From Ilyonectria destructans (taxonomy: Eukaryota > Ascomycota > Sordariomycetes > Hypocreales > Nectriaceae): DNA of 64,000 nt. The stretch covers positions 1,054,001 to 1,118,000 of the forward strand of contig JAHEWK010000008.1 in assembly GCA_020740775.1 (NCBI GenBank), read 5' to 3'. The position numbers were made by a program, and so were the translations under genes. How positions within the stretch are numbered: position 1 is the first letter of the stretch; each line of letters starts with the position of its first letter. The notes below the pieces were generated by a model, which saw only the letters and a program-made list of their open reading frames with translations, did not search any database and was not told the DNA's origin. Below, piece by piece: positions 24,406-36,368 of the stretch.

Positions 24406-25599
24406 CTATTTGCGAAACGCGTGAACCTCCCGGCGCCACCAAGCACGGAAGTCGTTCGTCGAGACGTCGATGCCTAGATCCTTGAGTGCCTGGGTGCTCA
24501 GATGGCAGTCGTAGGGTCGCTGCACACTGGCATTTGGGTCATTCCCCACGGTGTTGGCCTCAATCCCACTCGTCGAAAGGCCCATGATCTCTCCAAATAC
24601 CTGGCAGATCTCGTACTTGGTCATCTTGTCCTCGCTCGAGAACTGCAGGATGCGAGGTAGTGATTTGACATCACTGCCAGCGCTGAGATATTTCTCGGAG
24701 ATTTCTGTGATGTTTTGACAACATTGTCAGTCAGCAAAAACAGAAAAGGACGCGATTTCCGCGGGTTATTATGACAAATGGTCCGGTTGAGACAACGGCT
24801 ATGAGAGAGCTGAGACATACCGCGGCAGACCCGTCCAATGTCTTCGGTGTTAGTGGGATATCGAATAGCCCAGTGGTCCATGTTAACCGTGGCTCCTTGG
24901 GTCTGCGCCTTCCAGACCGCGTCCATCAGGACATTGACCGCGCTCTCCGCTGGCGTCTCTGCGTGCCCGTACAGCACAGGCACTCGGAGCACGACGCCGA
25001 GGCCCTCCTTGTCGGCTTTGGCGTACGAGTCCAGCACGGCGATCTCGCCGTCACGCTTGGTCTGGCCGTACAGGTTGGGCGGTTGAGGCTCGGCGTCGGC
25101 CTGGTAGGGGGCGTCGCCAGGCACGCCGGGGAAGACGTAGTCGGTTGAGATGTAGATGACCAAGATGTCCCGGGCGGCGGCCAGGGACGCAAGGGAACTG
25201 CTGGCAGCCACGTTGAGCGCCCTGGCACCCTCTGGGTCCTTGTCGACCTTGTCTGGGAAGCGCTGGGCGGCGCCTTATACGGACGGCCCGGTCAGTAGCT
25301 ACACGCCGCGGCGATGCTGGTTCCGTGACTTACAGTGGACAATTACCTGGGGTCTGCGTCGCAGCGATCAGCACACTGACATCAGTCTGAGATTGAACTG
25401 GGGAGTGAACTCACTTGGTATCATCGAGGACCTTGGCCACTTGGGCATCGTCGCCGAGATCGACTTTGAGGATGTCGACTCCGTCGGCGCGCGAGTAGCC
25501 AGTTCCCTTGACGGTCCAGCTTTTGAGGCGGAACTCCTTGGCGACCTCGCGGCCGAGGAGGCCAGTGGCGCCGGTGACGAGGACAGTACGGCCGGTCAT
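24406..25599 (-). CDS. RmlD-type NAD(P)-binding protein, MAT2B-like
   Basis: Predicted 318-residue extended short-chain dehydrogenase-fold protein. Exons: 25599-25415, a 20-nt micro-exon 25353-25334, 25273-24821, 24704-24406. The micro-exon was placed because it restores the conserved stretch KPQVIVHCAAQRFPD. Visible motifs: the Rossmann glycine signature [12 protein letters not shown] at residues 7-18, STDYVF (serine-threonine before the catalytic-type tyrosine segment), and YGQTKRDGE carrying the YxxxK pair. Relatives are dTDP-4-dehydrorhamnose reductase (RmlD) and the regulatory beta subunit of methionine adenosyltransferase (MAT2B); eukaryotic single-copy members are usually of the MAT2B type, which would bind Mat2A and NADP rather than make rhamnose. 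Which applies cannot be decided here. Confidence 0.88.
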
Positions 25600-26878
25600 G
25601 ATGCAAAGGCGTCTGCTGTTTTAGCTGGTGGTGACAGTGTGCGTGGGAGAGGTCTCAAGGTGCGAGCTGTTACTGGAGGTCGTTGGGTGTGACGATACGA
25701 GACGTCATTTGTCCAACTGCACCAAGCGAGAAGTGGGGGTTGTCGACAGAAAGAGGGGCACATGCATATGAGAGTCGTTGCTGTTTAGCAGTCAACAAGG
25801 TGCTGTGTCTTTATTACCAGGATAAATATCAACAACTATGTTCTGCTAGATACACCGACAACAAATAGCTGTGTTATAAAATCTCAAGTCAAGGGTAGAG
25901 CTGTATTCTGAGGCCCTTGGTATTAGAGTGGAGGTGTTCTCATCCCGCATTTCTCGTGGCGGTATCGGAGAGTTTATCAAACACATTGACATGATTCCAC
26001 TGGCCCATTATCAAAGCCTCGCGATAGGAAATTTCGCCCAACAACTCAAATTATCATGTTATTGCTGATATGGGATTCCATTATATTAAAATTCAACGAT
26101 ATTTAATACAAGGTGAGATTTTGGCAGCAGAAATAGAAACTTCTCAAATCTCTTCAAACTACCCTACACCCAACAATCAACTGCTAGGAATTTTGACATA
26201 ATCACGCCACTTATCTGTGGAACTTCCCCGATGTTTACTTCTTAAGCATGTAATTGCTTCTGTCTCGATGCATCTGGATACGCGTTCCATGCTGCGAGAT
26301 TGCCGGCCAAGGCGGGGGGGAGGGCCTTCCCCGTCCCAGGATCGTCCCATCACGCCACGTCCAAGATGATCCCAGATGATTCAGGATCAGATTCCCGGCA
26401 GCAAAACGGGCGATGCTGTACGCGATCCGCTAAACCAAGTAATTTGCTCACTTGATTAACTTGGGATGTTTGCCAGATCTCACAATCTGCCCACGCGTAA
26501 ACTGCGCGTGGACCAGGAATCACGCTACATGCCAACTAGCAAAGTGACCCTTAAGATGTCTTGCATGGTCTTTCAAAGCTCAAGCCTCCAAATTTGCATG
26601 TTACATTTATGGGTCAGGGGCAACATGGGATCTGCGAGGACCGTCCGATCAGTGTCGATTCTCGGGGTCTATCGGACACCCCCTGAGGGCTGTTGAGATC
26701 GCGTATCTGGTCTATAGTGACGGCTGCTATTATTGTAAAATTTCTGGACGAACTATAGTATACAACGTAATGGCCACAACGTTCCAAGTGACGACTTTAC
26801 GTTCAAGAATACAATAAAAAAGAAACTCCGTAAATTTGTACCCCGGCTTCTCCTATCCTGAGACAGCACATCCAAATC
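25600..26878. other. Intergenic, AT-rich, no gene seen
   Basis: About 1.3 kb between the RmlD-like gene start and the end of the rhodopsin-like gene. Composition is AT-rich between 25,800 and 26,280. Only short frames are present. Confidence 0.5.
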
Positions 26879-28342
26879 CTAAAATCGGTCTCTTTCAGGT
26901 CCCATAATCCCACTACTACTTGACTCGGAAACCGCAGAACCGGAGCCGAAATTGTCGTTCGCGCCTCGTATGTTGTCTCCCTCCTTGCCAGACCTGTTGC
27001 CGTAGTGCACCGCAACCTCGGACGTCTTGAGGATGCCGTTGTACGTCATGATCTCCTCCTCGGAATTGGTTGGCGAGTGGCCCCGGATCTCGGAGCGGCC
27101 CTTGATGTCCTTGAGCGGGAACGGCCCGTTGCGGTGGTTGCTTCGAATTGCGGTTCCGCTGCGCGAGCGTTTCGTACCCGTCGACCGACCGTACTGGTCA
27201 TTCGAGTACTTTTGGCCAGACGACTTGAGTGCCGAGAAGAATCTGGGGAACCACTTGAGGAACAGAGGTCGCAACGCGGGAGCTGAGGCCGTGATGATGG
27301 CTAGATTGGTCTCGACGGCCGAGTAGGTGAAGCGGATATCGTAGGTCGGGTCAAAGTTGGGGGAAGTTGGATCCATGAAATACGATGTCTCGACAATCCA
27401 TGCAAGACGAAGAATACTCATGACGGTGACACTGCGCATTGGAGTTAGTACAAGGTATCAGGGAGTAAAGCGATAACCAAACACCTACATAGCACCGAGA
27501 GCAAACACGCCGATGATGGCAGCTCGGACCTTAAGGGGCAACTTGAGACCTAGGAAGATCCAGAACGGCAGAATAAGCACCAGGATGTCGGTCAAGATGG
27601 TCAGGGCTCCCGTGGCAATATAAAAGGCACTGGTATCGAAACAGGTCCCATCGGGAGGGTTGACCGACGCCCGCATCCAGAAATACGTGACGGGAGAGCA
27701 CTGGAAGATGGCGCAGACGAAGATGGCGACCATAAGGGCCAAGTTGAAGGCGAGCAGGCCGTAGATGGCGTATCGGACCTCTTTTTTCTGCCCGCCGAGC
27801 CGCAGGAGGAATAGAAGCACCGATGTCTTGACGATGGCCAAGATGGGGTTGTAGAGTATCTGAATGATAAAGTTCCACTGCTGTCCGAGGACTACGTCGG
27901 CTTGAGGAGGGATATCGGCGAGATGGACGCCCAGAAAGGCTGTGCGCATAGACTTCCACGAACAACCAGTTTCCGCGATGGATAGAGCCTAAGGGGGTTG
28001 GTGAGTTTCTTGTTTCTTGGGTCTTCAGCTAATAGGAGGCGCACCATTGCTATAGTGATGAGTAAATCGTCTAAACCACCACACTTTGGTTAGCAAACAC
28101 TTCGTCGCAAAACGTTACCGTCGTAGAGAAAACGTACCGTATCCATATTGCTTAGTTGAGAATCGTCCATAGATTCGAAGCCCAAAGACAAGCAGAGCCA
28201 GGGCTGGGAAGAAGAATAGGATGAAGAAGCCGATATGTTGTAGACGCGAGTATGGGTACTCGTAATGGCCAGACCCAGCGTCATCTTCAGTTGCCCTAGA
28301 GTACACGGTCTGCGCCCAGGACACGAGCGCCTCGTGCCTCAT
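26879..28342 (-). CDS. Seven-helix fungal rhodopsin-domain (PTH11/SAT4-type) membrane protein
   Basis: Predicted 427-residue integral membrane protein from exons 28342-28138, 28070-28045 (26 nt), 27988-27489 and 27431-26879; phases agree and a TACTAAC branch site precedes the last exon. It belongs to the large fungal family with a rhodopsin-like domain: first helix after YSRLQHIGFFILFFFPA, the DDLLITIAM motif at the next helix (split across the short exon), QILYNPILAIVKTSVLLFLLRL, an outer loop with FQCSPV and GTCFDTSAF cysteines, and the helix ILTDILVLILPFWIFLGLKLPL. About 150 hydrophilic, serine-rich residues form the cytosolic tail. Some members (Pth11) act as host-surface receptors, others are orphan; no ligand can be inferred. 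It lacks an N-terminal CFEM domain. Confidence 0.9.
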
Positions 28343-31300
28343 GGTGTCGTCGTGGGCGATGTTGAATTAGACACCAACACCGATGTTCCTTTCAGAGAGC
28401 CAGCTCGCAAATGTAGTATAGCGACGAAAGTGATATCACCGTCACACGTTTACCAAAGCTCTGGCGGGGGAAAAGAGCGAAACAGAACAGAAGTCCATCA
28501 CCGAGGGAGTGGGAGCGAGATCAGGCTGGTCAGATCTATAAGCCGCAGCAGCGTGACCCAGCTTTTCGGGGGCGCCAGGGCACAGGAGACGAACAAGAGC
28601 AGGCCAGTACCCTCCAACTCGGCTAGTGTGTGACATACTGGGACGACGCTTGCTTCAAACATGATTCTCGCAGGACAGACCAGAAGCAGCCCAGACCGCA
28701 CCAGTCGAGACCAGGCGGGTTTTGGAGACGTAGAAGGCCTCGGCGAGGTAGCAGCACGCCCCAACCACGGCGTGGAGCTGCGAAACCGAGGCGGCTGAAT
28801 TTGATCCATACAGATCCAGCCGAGCAGAAGTAGAGGCCAAACAGGGTCCGCCGTGAGAAGGGGGAGCGCGGATGCGGCCCCGGCTGCATTACCCGTTCTA
28901 GGCATGGACGCATGTTGCCAAATCGAGGAGGGACAGCATATCGAAGTGGAACGACGGGCGGAGAGTAGCATAGGAACGGAGCGCTCGCATCGGACAAGGC
29001 CTATCCAGGGAATCATCTCGGCATGGTCCAGGGATGTGATTCAAGGTTCATGATCCCAGGGGTTGTGGTTGTAGGGGAGCCTCCCAGGGCATCGGCCTCA
29101 GCATCAGCCATCAGGCGAACTTGGGTGGCGATGATGCCCGAGTTCTAGTCCCTGTCGAAGTCTGCATTGTGTGAGTGCGTGTGAGTGAGTGTGTGTGTAC
29201 TATTACATGCTGCATGGCTGCAGCACCCAGCACACACTATCATCCGCCTGCAGCTCGCCCTGAATATCACGCCCACGTCAGAGCCAGTCGGGTTTGGCCA
29301 GTCGACAAGAGCTGGAGGGTTGTCCCCTGCATCATGTCGGTAGGCAGCCCTTCGAACGAACGTCTGGGTTTCAGTCGGTCGGCACCCGGCGAGGAGAGGA
29401 GAGTTCTTTAGCGGCTATACTCTTGCGGCAGGGCTCTCGCGGCGAGGAGGGCATACTGCAGAGTCCGTATGTCTCGGGTGTAATTACATGTTACAACGGA
29501 CTCGATGTGAGAAACATCCAGTATCCATCGACGAAACGAGCGAAGGATGCCTCCTGGCACGTGTCTCGCCACCATAATAGCCCGACATGCTAGCTAGCCA
29601 AGCATCATATCAGCCTTCATCCTAGGCTCGCGCGGTCCGCGGCGGCGCCGACACGTTGACGACGCCATCAAATGTGGACAATTCGGACAAGATACAGGCG
29701 CACTGGCCAGTACCGGAAGCATAGCCACGAGGTGACGCGCATGTTTCTTCTCAAAGCGGCATCGCTGGGCGTCTCTCGCAGGGTGCAATTGGCTAGGAGA
29801 ATAATTACAGTCTGTTGGCCCGGGCTGTTCGGAGACTGTTGGTGGCTTGTTGGTTGGTATTTTGACAGGTTGGGCGCAGCGCGATGATACTCTACTACAA
29901 CTAAATCACCCGATGGATGGCTCTACCACCTTGGCCAGGGTAGTATGACAACAGAGTTCAAATAGTGCCAAGACTCAAACCGCAATTCCTCCTCCAATGC
30001 CGTGGTTTAGGATTGCCCAGGGGTCGCGGGCGCCCACTTGGTTCCCAGCCCTAGCCTGGAAGCTGCTCCATCTCATCTCACTCGCGAGCCCTGGAAGGCG
30101 GTTATTCTGGATGATCTGCCACGGCCGGGGGATCCTTGCTGATCGTTGGGCCTTGGCCAGGACGGACCAGGACATTCTGGGTACCTCACGCATGCCCCAG
30201 ACGGAGCGAAGCAAAAAAAGTGGTTGGCATTGCACCGAAACGACAATCGAGATAAGGCGATGAGATGCAAACATGCAGAGCGGCACAACTGCCATGGCGA
30301 GATCGATCGACCATTTACAGCCAGTTCGAGCAGCGGCACTTTATACGGCACAGGACGGCATCTCATCCAACACAACGCCATTCACGAAACCGGTATAGCC
30401 AACGCCTTAACCCCAGAGAAACGGTCGCACTACTTTACTTAGCACACTCAAGCGGGGGATGTTTCTGCCTCCCCCACCAACTTCAGACGGCCATCGTCGG
30501 GGTTCGTGTGGGCTGTACGGAGCGAGGAGCTGAGGCTGCAGTCCGCTTTAGACCCGGGTGGACCGGCGAGAGATCCAAGCTTGTCGTCAGCAAAACAAGG
30601 AAGCCCGCTGCGTGTGTACATGATATTTCGATGGCCCCTGCAAGCTGAACGCAGCCGGGAGATCACAGAGATCCATCCGCCCCAGCCCGGATGAGCGATA
30701 TATCATACGCGCTTTATGTGCCGGGATCGAACGTGACGAATCCGAAGCCAACTTCTACGAGGCACTCATCGTCCGAGAAGTCCGGCATTGGGTCAAGGGT
30801 GTGTTGAAGGTTGGAAATTTGAAAACGTCCGCCTACCGTCATTGTGGCTGGCAACTTGACCAAAACCGGGTTAACAAGCAACCAAACGTCAATGGAACAT
30901 CGCGCCGGATAGTCCTGGAGAGGACTCACGGTTAAGTCCAAGATAACATGGCTAACAAACCCTAAAACCCCGGATCCGTGGCTTAGTTTCCACAACCTTT
31001 GTCTATCCGTCTGTTCAGCGGCCAAAACTCCACTCCATCTCAGTACCTCACCTGATGCGGAGTCCATCATAGACCTCGCTTAACACATTCCCCTGGCAAT
31101 CCCCCGCCGGGTGACCAGGGCGAGCCGTGAGGGCCACCCCCGCGAAGCCCGAGACCCCTCTCGGCCACCAAAGCCCACCTTGTAAGCAAGTCGAGCTCGA
31201 TCTGGAAGCACGTCTTCGGTGTACGACCGGGGCTTCTGGAAGACTCCCTGTTCAGCTCTGTCCATGCCATGCGGACGGAGCGGGCTCTGCTAGCGGCACT

Positions 31301-32152
31301 TGGCCGGGATATCTCCAGGGATATAACCTAGACGAAGCATTTGTTCCCGGCACCGATGAAACGTCACGGGCTCCTGTAGGCGCAGAACATGGCAGAAGCC
31401 CGGTCGACTTGCCACGCGGGTGCCCGTGTAGCATCTCCAATGAGGCCAATTGAGGCCTTTGAGAGAAAGTCTGTTCCCCTGGATCCCAAGCTAATGGATA
31501 GTGACAGAAGTCTTTCCGCCTTCTACGAACTATCGAAGGTTATCATGCCTGACCTGGTTGATTCTGGAATCATCATGCAGGAACATTGATTGAGCAATGT
31601 TACCTGAGCGACGAGTCGGCCGGATGACCCATCTCCTCGGCCAGGCCAAGAAACTCGACCAACCAACTAGTCTCGCAGACGGCTTACAGGCCCTACGTAC
31701 TATGCAATTTGGTTGTGCTTGTGTTGGTTCTTCACCTTGCAGTCGGCAGAGGATCCTGGCGACTTGCCGGCCTCCGTTCGCCTCGGGAAACAACCTGGCC
31801 CATGGAACCTTTGCCCTCATGCCATGCCATGCTCCCATGTTCCCGTTGAATGCCCCGTAGCAGACCAACATGTACCATTACACCGGTAAATGAGGCCTAC
31901 CCTTCTTGTCGTTGCTCCGAGAAGTATTAGCTCCAGGGTTCGCAGTAGGCATTGATAGTCCATGATTGACATCTCCGGACGATCCACCCCCCGTCGTCGT
32001 CCGGTCTTGCACGCTGCATGCCGCCCGCTTGGTCGTCGTATAGATACACATGTATCCCTCCTTCGGTGTTGAACCTTCCTCTCTAGCTCACCCTCATCGA
32101 CTAGACCGAGTGACTGTTGGATACTACCCATCTTGCATCTCGCGTGGCCACC
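28343..32152. other. 3.8-kb gene-poor intergenic region
   Basis: Between the divergent rhodopsin-like and FAD-oxidase genes. Frames up to 172 codons (28498-29016 minus) overlap others on both strands and look non-coding. A GT-rich microsatellite lies at 29168-29199. No RNA gene or transposon feature was recognised. Confidence 0.5.
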
Positions 32153-34208
32153 ATGTCCGTCACCCGGTTCCTCACATACGCCGCACTTGCTAGCGCGGCC
32201 TTTGCCCAGACAATTATTGTCGATGGCGAGGAAATCGGTGCGTCTTCCTAATTGATCCTACCTGTCCAATGTGGCTTTGCAAGATCACCCTCGCTAACAT
32301 TTGACACTAGACGCTGATGACGCCGTCATCGCCCCCGCTGCTGAGGAGATGATGAGCTCCTCCAGCAACGCCACGGCAGCTCTCTTCAATGACGAGACCA
32401 TCCAGCTCACTGACGCTGTCCTGGCCAACCTCACCGATCTTGAGCTGTCTCACATCGATCTGTTCCAGTTCGACGACGACAGCGAGGGGACCGTAAAGAG
32501 GCGAAGCGCCTTTGGCAACTGCAAGACTGCCCCCGGCGATGCTCTCTTCCCCAGCTCCTCCGTCTGGAAGGTCTTCAGCCTTCTGACCGGCGGTGCTGTC
32601 CAAAAGACGGTCCCCTTCGCCTCGGTGTGCTACCACAACTTTGGAAACTATGATGCTGCCGAGTGCGCGTACATCTCCAACAACTGGTACAACGGCTCTT
32701 ACATCCAGACCGAGGACCGCACTGCCATCAACGCCATTCTCTTCGAGGACCTCACCTGCGTGCCCCCCAGCCTCTTCACTGCTGGCACGAGCTGCGAGAT
32801 TGGCGGCCTCCCCCTGTACAGCATTGATGCCACCTGCGTCTCCCACATCCAGCTTGCCATCAACCTGGCCCGCAGCTTGAACCTCCGTCTTGTCGTCAAG
32901 AACACCGGCCACGACTTCGGTGCCAAGTCTACCGGATACGGTGCTCTGTCCATCTGGACTCACAACCTCAAGTCGGTCCAGTTCTACAAGTCTTACAAGC
33001 AGGGCAGCTACAAGGGCCCCGCCTTCAAGATGGGTGCTGGTGTCCAGGCCTACGAGGCTTACAAGGCTGCCTACGACAACGGCGTCACCATTGTTGGTGG
33101 AGAGGGCCAGACCGTCGGTGTCATGGGTGGTTATATCCTGGGCGGTGGCCACTCTCCTCTCTCTGGAATCTACGGTCTTGCTTGCGACCAAGTCCTGGCC
33201 TTTGAAGTTGTCACTGCCGATGGCCGCTTCATCACTGCCAGCGAGCAGAGCAACCCCGATCTCTTCTGGGCTCTCCGCGGTGGCGGTGGCGGCACTTACG
33301 GTGTCGTGACATCCGCTATTGTCAAAGCTCACCCCAAGATCAACGCTGTTTCGTCCATGACCTTCTCTCTCACCTCTGGCACTGGCAACGTCACCGACGC
33401 TATGTTCTGGAAGGCCGTTCACAGCTACTGGAAGCGCTTCCCCGAGTGGGCCCGCGAAAACGCCAACTACGAGTACTTCATCATTTCTAACATTGGAACT
33501 GGTTACAACTTTGCCATGTCTCCCTGGTTTGCTCCCGGCATGACTGTGGCTCAGCTCAAGGCACTTGTCGCTCCCATGTTCGCCGAGTGGGCCGAGATTG
33601 GCATTGAGATTGATCCCGTGTACAAGGAGTACACCGACTTCTACCCTGCTTGGAAGAACTCTTTCCCTCTTGAACCTTGGGGTTCCTCCACTATCCGCCA
33701 GGGTAGCCGTCTCTTCCCCTACAACAACTGGGCGAACGACACCATCATCGAGGACACCCTTGAGGTTGTCAAGGGTACTATTGAGGACGGCTGCTATTTC
33801 ATTGGCTTCAACACTTTCACTGGTGTCAAGGGATACCCCCACAATGCCGCTAACCCTGCCTGGCGCACTGCCTTGCTCCACGGTATCGGTGCTACCTTCT
33901 GGGCCGACGATGCTGATGAGGCTACCAAGAAGGCCGCCTCCGACAAGCTCACCGACGACTACGTCGCCAAGTGGCGTGCCATCACCCCAGGCGCGGGTGC
34001 ATACATGAGTGAGTCGGATTACAGAGAGCCCGACTTCACCCAGTCTTTCTGGGGTTCCAACTATGAGATGGCTCTTTTGATGAAGGAGAAGTGGGACCCC
34101 CGTGAAGTCTTCTACGCCACCAACGCCGTTGGCTCGGAGAAGTGGGAGCTTCAGGACAAGATCTGGGGCAACCTTCCCAACCAGAACAGCAAGCTCTGCC
34201 GGGCGTAA
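32153..34208 (+). CDS. Secreted FAD-linked oxidase, BBE-like (isoamyl-alcohol-oxidase type)
   Basis: Predicted 660-residue secreted flavoprotein from exons 32153-32237 and 32311-34208. Signal peptide at residues 1-18 (ending ASAAFA). The FAD_binding_4 (PCMH-type) domain begins near residue 150; the NTGHDF motif at about 225-230 holds the histidine that binds FAD covalently in this family, followed by GAGVQAYE, GEGQTVGVMGGYILGGGHSPLS and DLFWALRGGGGGTYGVV. The C-terminal BBE domain shows the usual FWGSNYE and KWDPREVFYA near residues 610-630. The cysteine that makes a second flavin bond in berberine-bridge enzymes is not seen at the expected GGEGQTVG site, so a single histidyl link is likely. 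Fungal relatives are annotated as isoamyl alcohol oxidases; the true substrate is unknown. A decayed copy of its 3' end lies at 34944-35216. Confidence 0.92.
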
Positions 34209-34943
34209 ATAATGTACTGTGATTGGGGTGACCGGCTGGTGTAACTATGGAATCTCCAGTTCATATGCCTCGGCGAATATGACGCTGGGGGAGTGTACAA
34301 AGTCAATCATGTATATGACCGGTATATGGGACAACTTAAGCTTCCTCCTGTACATAAATTATTAGACACTTATCACTTATACTTTTAATATCACTTGCCC
34401 CTGTATCAACCTCTGACTATCCCATGCAGTCTCCCATGTCAATTCATGAGCAGCAGTCCCTAAGTATCTAATACTACGCTGCAACTACGGGGAACTAAGA
34501 CATAACCGTACGGGATCCTGTGGTCACTAATAAACATTACATACTACTAAGATATGGGCCTCTTAAAACTCCACGAAGCTATCCCTAGATCACAGGACAA
34601 TTGTAGATGCTCCTTGAGCGTGACGCTAGGGGACCTAAATGATGGCTTTTCCATAAACTGACTGCCTGTCCGCCGATGTGAGCACCGAGGCCGGAGATAG
34701 ACACAAAAGCGACTCCCTGAACAGTATTGTCTTTCTTCTTCCGAGCCTTTGTTCTCTTCCTTCATTTTTAAAAACACCCCGCCTGCCATTTGGCCCACCG
34801 GCGCCATCCTCACGTAATTCTGGCGCCATTGTAGCTGTTTTCGTCAACACCCCGGGAGGATCTCGTGAGGGATTGTTCGAAAACCGAGAGGTTTCTGGAT
34901 GTATGATAAAACTAAGACAAAAGGAGCGAAAATTAATAACACA

Positions 34944-35216
34944 ACTAAAAAGGCCACCTCCTACAAGCTCATAGACCCTTATATAGCCAAGTAGTGTGTC
35001 GCCACCATCATCTTGAATGCGCATAAATCAGCGTGTGATTAGATCGAGCTAAACTCCACTTAGTCGTGATGGGGTTCTAATCATGAGATGGTGCCAAAAA
35101 AGAGACAAGTTGGATCCTTGTGAGGCTTCTGGGTAATCAATCCGATTAGCTTTGAGAAGTAGGACCTTTGAAAGCTGACGTAGGGCAACTTCGTAAGCTG
35201 AAGTAGTAAGCTTCAT
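34944..35216 (+). pseudogene. Decayed copy of the FAD-oxidase gene 3' end
   Basis: Aligns by eye with 33924-34203 of the oxidase gene in the same orientation, 1020 bp further on. Shared blocks include AAGGCC-CCTCC-ACAAGCTC, GCCAAGT, GGGGTTC-AA--ATGAGATGG, GAGAAGT-GGA-CTT and GGCAAC near the end. The reading frame has several stop codons (for example the codon matching TGG after GCCAAG is TAG) and small indels. Many differences are C-to-T or G-to-A, as expected from repeat-induced point mutation. Only the region coding for about the last 93 residues (BBE domain) is recognisable; no clear similarity was found upstream of 34935 or after 35220. Confidence 0.8.
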
Positions 35217-35320
35217 TGCACTGAACTAGGACGACGAAAATGGTGATTATAAATTATAAGATTAATACAGTCATAAAATACTCACATCTTCCAACAATTC
35301 AAATTCATCAAACTTCCATA

Positions 35321-35401
35321 ATGACTACTTCAATCATCCGCGAAGCCCTCCAAAAGAACGTCAAGAGAAGTCCCACATACTACGAGTACAGAAGCGCCTA
35401 G
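35321..35401 (+). CDS. Short open frame (26 aa), possibly a truncated gene start
   Basis: ATG ACT ACT TCA begins a 26-codon frame (MTTSIIREALQKNVKRSP then TYYEYRSA, stop TAG at 35399-35401). It is preceded by an AT-rich stretch and a leader-like run (CAACAATTCAAATTCATC) and uses C-ending codons like the real genes here, unlike the surrounding DNA. It may be the intact 5' end of a gene cut short by a stop, or a small peptide gene. No family recognised. Confidence 0.3.
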   Translation: MTTSIIREALQKNVKRSPTYYEYRSA

Positions 35402-35471
35402 ATGTTTCGTAGGATTCGAAGCTGGCCTCTCGACGACGAGAGATGTCAGCCCCTCTATATTATATCGCCCA

Positions 35472-35582
35472 AGATACGGCTATTGTCTCCAGGTAGCAAG
35501 GTTATTATCTACAGTTAGCGGGGTCGTTGACTACAGACAGCAAGGTTATTGTCTATAGTTATCAAGGTTAAAATAGAAGGGT
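35472..35582. repeat. 22-bp minisatellite
   Basis: Units starting at 35495, 35517, 35539 and 35561 share the pattern AGCAAGGTTATTRTCTAYAGTT; a further degenerate unit precedes them from about 35472. The second unit differs mainly by A-to-G and T-to-C changes. Confidence 0.75.
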
Positions 35583-35659
35583 TGAATTGAAGCTTTAGGC
35601 AAAGGTCACTATGCAACAACTTTATTCCTAAGCTACTGTCTCTTCTGGCACTGGATGTA

Positions 35660-35745
35660 GCACTAAATGTATATCTCTATTATTTGCAAGCACTGTATGG
35701 CTTTGATCTAACTGATGATATCAAGTAAAGCTAAAAAAACAACCA
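35660..35745 (+). repeat. Dispersed repeat, copy 2 of 2
   Basis: Core 35687-35738 matches 4866-4917 (see that entry). Here it has GATGATATCAAG where the other copy has GACGATATCGAG. Confidence 0.6.
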
Positions 35746-36368
35746 AATGAAATACTCATATATGTGCATAATAATTTATAGTGGAATGGTTGGAGTTGAA
35801 GGCTTGAAGTTAAGGTGACGGATGTGGGAGAGTGGGAGCTGGCTAGATTTTGGTGACCAAGCGCTCGTGTCTTCAAACATGTTCAACTCATATGCCGATC
35901 GGCCGAGGTTAGATGTACTGTGGAATTTGGTAGATATCTCCGTTTGATCATTTCACTTCAAGAGGAGAGATCCATCTCAGTTGAGGCATACCTTAGCGTG
36001 CAACTACTATGTGCAAACAACACAGTTTGTATGCCTAACTGCCAGCTTGGCTACAATTTGGTCAACCTCATCTCCATCCAAATCTGTAGCCGTCCGTCCG
36101 GCGCGTGCGCACAAGGACTTGCGTCCTTTCTCGTCGCTGCCCTCAACATCATCCCCACACTCCATTTAGTCAACTCATCGGTGACAACTCTCCGACCTCC
36201 CTCAGCTCAATAACTTTTGAGTCCCTGATTTTATGCCGCCCTCTCTAACGCCGAGAAGCCTCATAGGTGAGGGGTATCCGAAGGAGCCGTGCGCAAACAT
36301 TGTATCCTCACTTATTGTCTTTCCTTCTTTATTTAACTTCATGTTCATCATCGTATTGTGCTGTCCAG

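Larger units (their letters stand above)
34209..36368. other. Gene-poor stretch with gene relic and repeats
   Basis: 2.2 kb between the oxidase and MKT1-type genes. It contains the oxidase relic, a short open frame at 35321, a 22-bp minisatellite and the second copy of a dispersed repeat, all listed separately. It is more AT-rich than the flanking genes, which together with the relic suggests past repeat-directed mutation. Confidence 0.55.

Noticed and set aside
28498..29016. 172-codon minus-strand frame
   Set aside because: Overlapped by other frames on both strands; composition and lack of motifs do not support a gene.
32307..33881. 524-codon open frame antisense to the FAD-oxidase gene
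   Set aside because: It mirrors the C-ending codon bias of the sense gene, which removes stops from the opposite strand; its protein has no recognisable motif.
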